A stretch of 6,384 nt of DNA from positions 1 to 6,384 of the forward strand of contig CAJMPK010000087.1 in assembly GCA_905215205.1 (NCBI GenBank). Reading direction: 5' to 3'. Source of the stretch: an uncultured bacterium (GTDB lineage Bacteria > Actinomycetota > Coriobacteriia > Coriobacteriales > Coriobacteriaceae). The number at the start of each line of letters is the position of its first letter. The first letter of the stretch is position 1. Both the position numbers and the translations under genes were made by a program. Of this stretch, positions 4,976-6,384 are shown one piece after another. The notes beneath the pieces are model-generated. The model saw nothing but the letters and a program-made list of their open reading frames with translations, did no database searches and was not told the origin of the DNA.

Positions 4976-6384
4976 CTAGAGCGTGTGGAGCAGAGCGATG
5001 AAAAAGCGAACGCCCTGGAGATAGGCACGGCGGGTGACGCGCTCGTTGGTGCCGTGGACACCGCGATCGCACTCGTCATCGTCGACCACAAAGGCCGAGA
5101 AACGAATGCACTCAGAGCAAATGCGCCGGTAGTTGGCAGCGTCGGTCGCACCAATCACGGTCGAGGGCACAATTGCCACTAGCTCGAATGATCCGTTTTC
5201 CTCCGTCCCCTTTGGGTCACGGAAATAGCGGGCGGCAATGGAACGAACCGCCTCGAGGCCGGGACCACCGACACGCGGGGACGGTGAGGGCTCGGAGCTG
5301 CCGGGGCCGAGTTCGACCTCCACGCGCCCGGCAAGGCCCGCCGCGGCAACGGCCTCGCGGCAGCAGGTAACGACATCGGCCACGCCCGTACCCTCGAGCA
5401 TGCGGAAGTTGATATTGGCCCACATATCCTGCGGCATCACGTTGGCACCGGTGCTGCCGCCCCCGATCTGCGTGGGCGCGCAGGTTGTCGTCACGAGCGG
5501 GTAGAGCTTTTTGCTGGCGAGGCAGTCGCGGACAATGACATCCCCGTTGGCGGCAATCTCATCCGCCGTGTAGAGCCCCAGCTCGACAAGCTGTGCGGCA
5601 AGCAAGTCGGTCACGCGAGTCGGCCACTCGATATCGCAGATTGCGGCGATGGCACGGCTCAGCACTTCGAGCGAAGTGCCACCGTAGGGGTTGGAGGAAT
5701 GCCCGCCCTCGCTACGCGTCCTCAACACGATATCGGCGTAGCCCTTCTCCGCGAGATCGGCATGCATAAGCCAGCCCTCGCCCGCGCTGTACTCGGCAGC
5801 CGGAACGATGCGGTAGTCGCCCTCGTCGATCAAGAACTCGAGCTCAACACCGCGTTCCTCGAGCATGCGGCCGATGGCACCCGCACCGAACTGCGTGGTT
5901 TCCTCGTCCTGGCCAAAAGCCAGCAGCAGGGTGCGCTCGTGCTCCCAGCCATGCGCCAGCGCATACTCAACTGCCTCGAGAATGCCTGCGACCTGGTCTT
6001 TCATGTCGATAGCGCCGCGGCCCCAAATGTAGGTGTCGTCCACGTGGCCACTAAAGGGGGCATGCGCCCAGTCGGCCTCGGTACCGGGTACCACGGGAAC
6101 CACGTCCATGTGGCCCATGAGCATAATGGGCTTGAGGGCAGGGCTGGAACCGCTAAGCGTCACCAACAGCGAATGGTCGATAAACTCGACCTCGCCCGCC
6201 GCGAACACGTGCGGCCAGGCCTGCTGCATATACGCGCGCAGGTCGTCGAACGGCTGCCAGTCCACCGCCTCGGCATCCATGCTCGAAATGGTCGGAAACG
6301 ACAGCACGCGGCTCAGGCGCTCGCATGCACCGGCCTTGTCCAAATCGGCAAAATCATCCTCATGCGCAAAGAAGCGCCAAACCT
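4976..6384 (-). CDS. M20-family metallopeptidase, carboxypeptidase S/PM20D1-like (5' end off window)
   Basis: The reading frame is open to the window edge (469 codons seen) and the first in-frame candidate start, a TTG at 6343, has no ribosome binding site. The true start therefore lies outside; the visible N-terminus reads VWRFFAHEDDFADLDKAG. Counting the TTG as residue 1, the di-zinc motifs are GHMDVVP (77-83, ligand His78, Asp80), GRGAIDMK (108-115, Asp113), GQDEE (144-148, with the general base and bridging Glu), IDEG (172-175, a ligand) and GVHGTNERV (428-436, ligand His430). EGGHSSNPYGG (212-222) marks the lid/dimerisation domain. The WGRGA, DEGD and HGTNER patterns match the carboxypeptidase S/PM20D1 branch, which hydrolyses the C-terminal residue of peptides or N-acyl amino acids. 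GQDEE replaces the more usual GHDEE. No signal peptide can be judged without the start. The exact substrate is unknown. It ends in TAG 249 bp before prfA, with which it has no obvious functional link. Confidence 0.9.
   Translation of the reverse strand, partial: VWRFFAHEDDFADLDKAGACERLSRVLSFPTISSMDAEAVDWQPFDDLRAYMQQAWPHVFAAGEVEFIDHSLLVTLSGSSPALKPIMLMGHMDVVPVVPGTEADWAHAPFSGHVDDTYIWGRGAIDMKDQVAGILEAVEYALAHGWEHERTLLLAFGQDEETTQFGAGAIGRMLEERGVELEFLIDEGDYRIVPAAEYSAGEGWLMHADLAEKGYADIVLRTRSEGGHSSNPYGGTSLEVLSRAIAAICDIEWPTRVTDLLAAQLVELGLYTADEIAANGDVIVRDCLASKKLYPLVTTTCAPTQIGGGSTGANVMPQDMWANINFRMLEGTGVADVVTCCREAVAAAGLAGRVEVELGPGSSEPSPSPRVGGPGLEAVRSIAARYFRDPKGTEENGSFELVAIVPSTVIGATDAANYRRICSECIRFSAFVVDDDECDRGVHGTNERVTRRAYLQGVRFFIALLHTL

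Noticed and set aside
4698..5072. Minus-strand open frame of 124 codons covering the prfA leader
   Set aside because: It overlaps the M20 peptidase end and runs into prfA out of frame, with no motif or ribosome binding site.
4976..6343. M20 peptidase starting at the TTG at 6343
   Set aside because: The frame stays open to the window edge, the sequence before it continues as plausible protein, and the TTG has no ribosome binding site, so the gene is treated as 5'-partial.

Overview
The window looks like chromosomal DNA from a high-GC Gram-positive gut anaerobe. Coriobacteriia, and Collinsella in particular, is my best guess. The reasons are the GC-rich, G/C-ending codon use, the actinobacterial-style GGQ region of RF1 (GPGGQxVNTT), strong AGGAGG-like ribosome binding sites and the gene set. 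This is inference from protein style, not a database match. Every gene I can support lies on the minus strand, so the biological reading order runs from high to low coordinates.

Reading order. (1) 6384-4976: a large M20-family metallopeptidase (carboxypeptidase S/PM20D1-like) whose start lies off the window. (2) 4975-4727: a 249-bp leader with a perfect 9-bp inverted repeat and a possible tiny leader peptide. (3) 4726-3659: prfA, peptide chain release factor 1. (4) 3658-3069: a 590-bp gap, visibly AT-richer than its surroundings, with a hairpin directly after the prfA stop and a strong rho-independent terminator. (5) 3068-1794: prmC, the methyltransferase that modifies the release-factor GGQ glutamine, carrying a large Ala/Glu-rich insertion. 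(6) 1793-1726: an AT-rich promoter with a palindrome over a perfect -10 box. (7) 1725-1082: a HicA toxin/HicB antitoxin pair. (8) 947-204: a Sua5/YrdC threonylcarbamoyl-AMP synthase. (9) 190-1: the N-terminus of an FGGY sugar/glycerol kinase.

Functionally, prfA, prmC and the Sua5/YrdC gene form the translation-fidelity cluster seen in many Gram-positive bacteria: stop-codon recognition, methylation of the release factor, and t6A37 tRNA modification. Here the cluster is split twice. A terminator and long gap separate prfA from prmC. A self-regulated toxin-antitoxin module sits between prmC and the Sua5 gene.

I found no CRISPR array, rRNA, tRNA, transposase or clearly new multi-gene system. 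The most notable items are the roughly 120-residue insertion in PrmC, the hicAB operator-like palindrome and Xis-like HicB C-terminus, unusual residues in the RF1 recognition and GGQ regions, and the structured prfA leader with its UAG-terminated mini-ORF.
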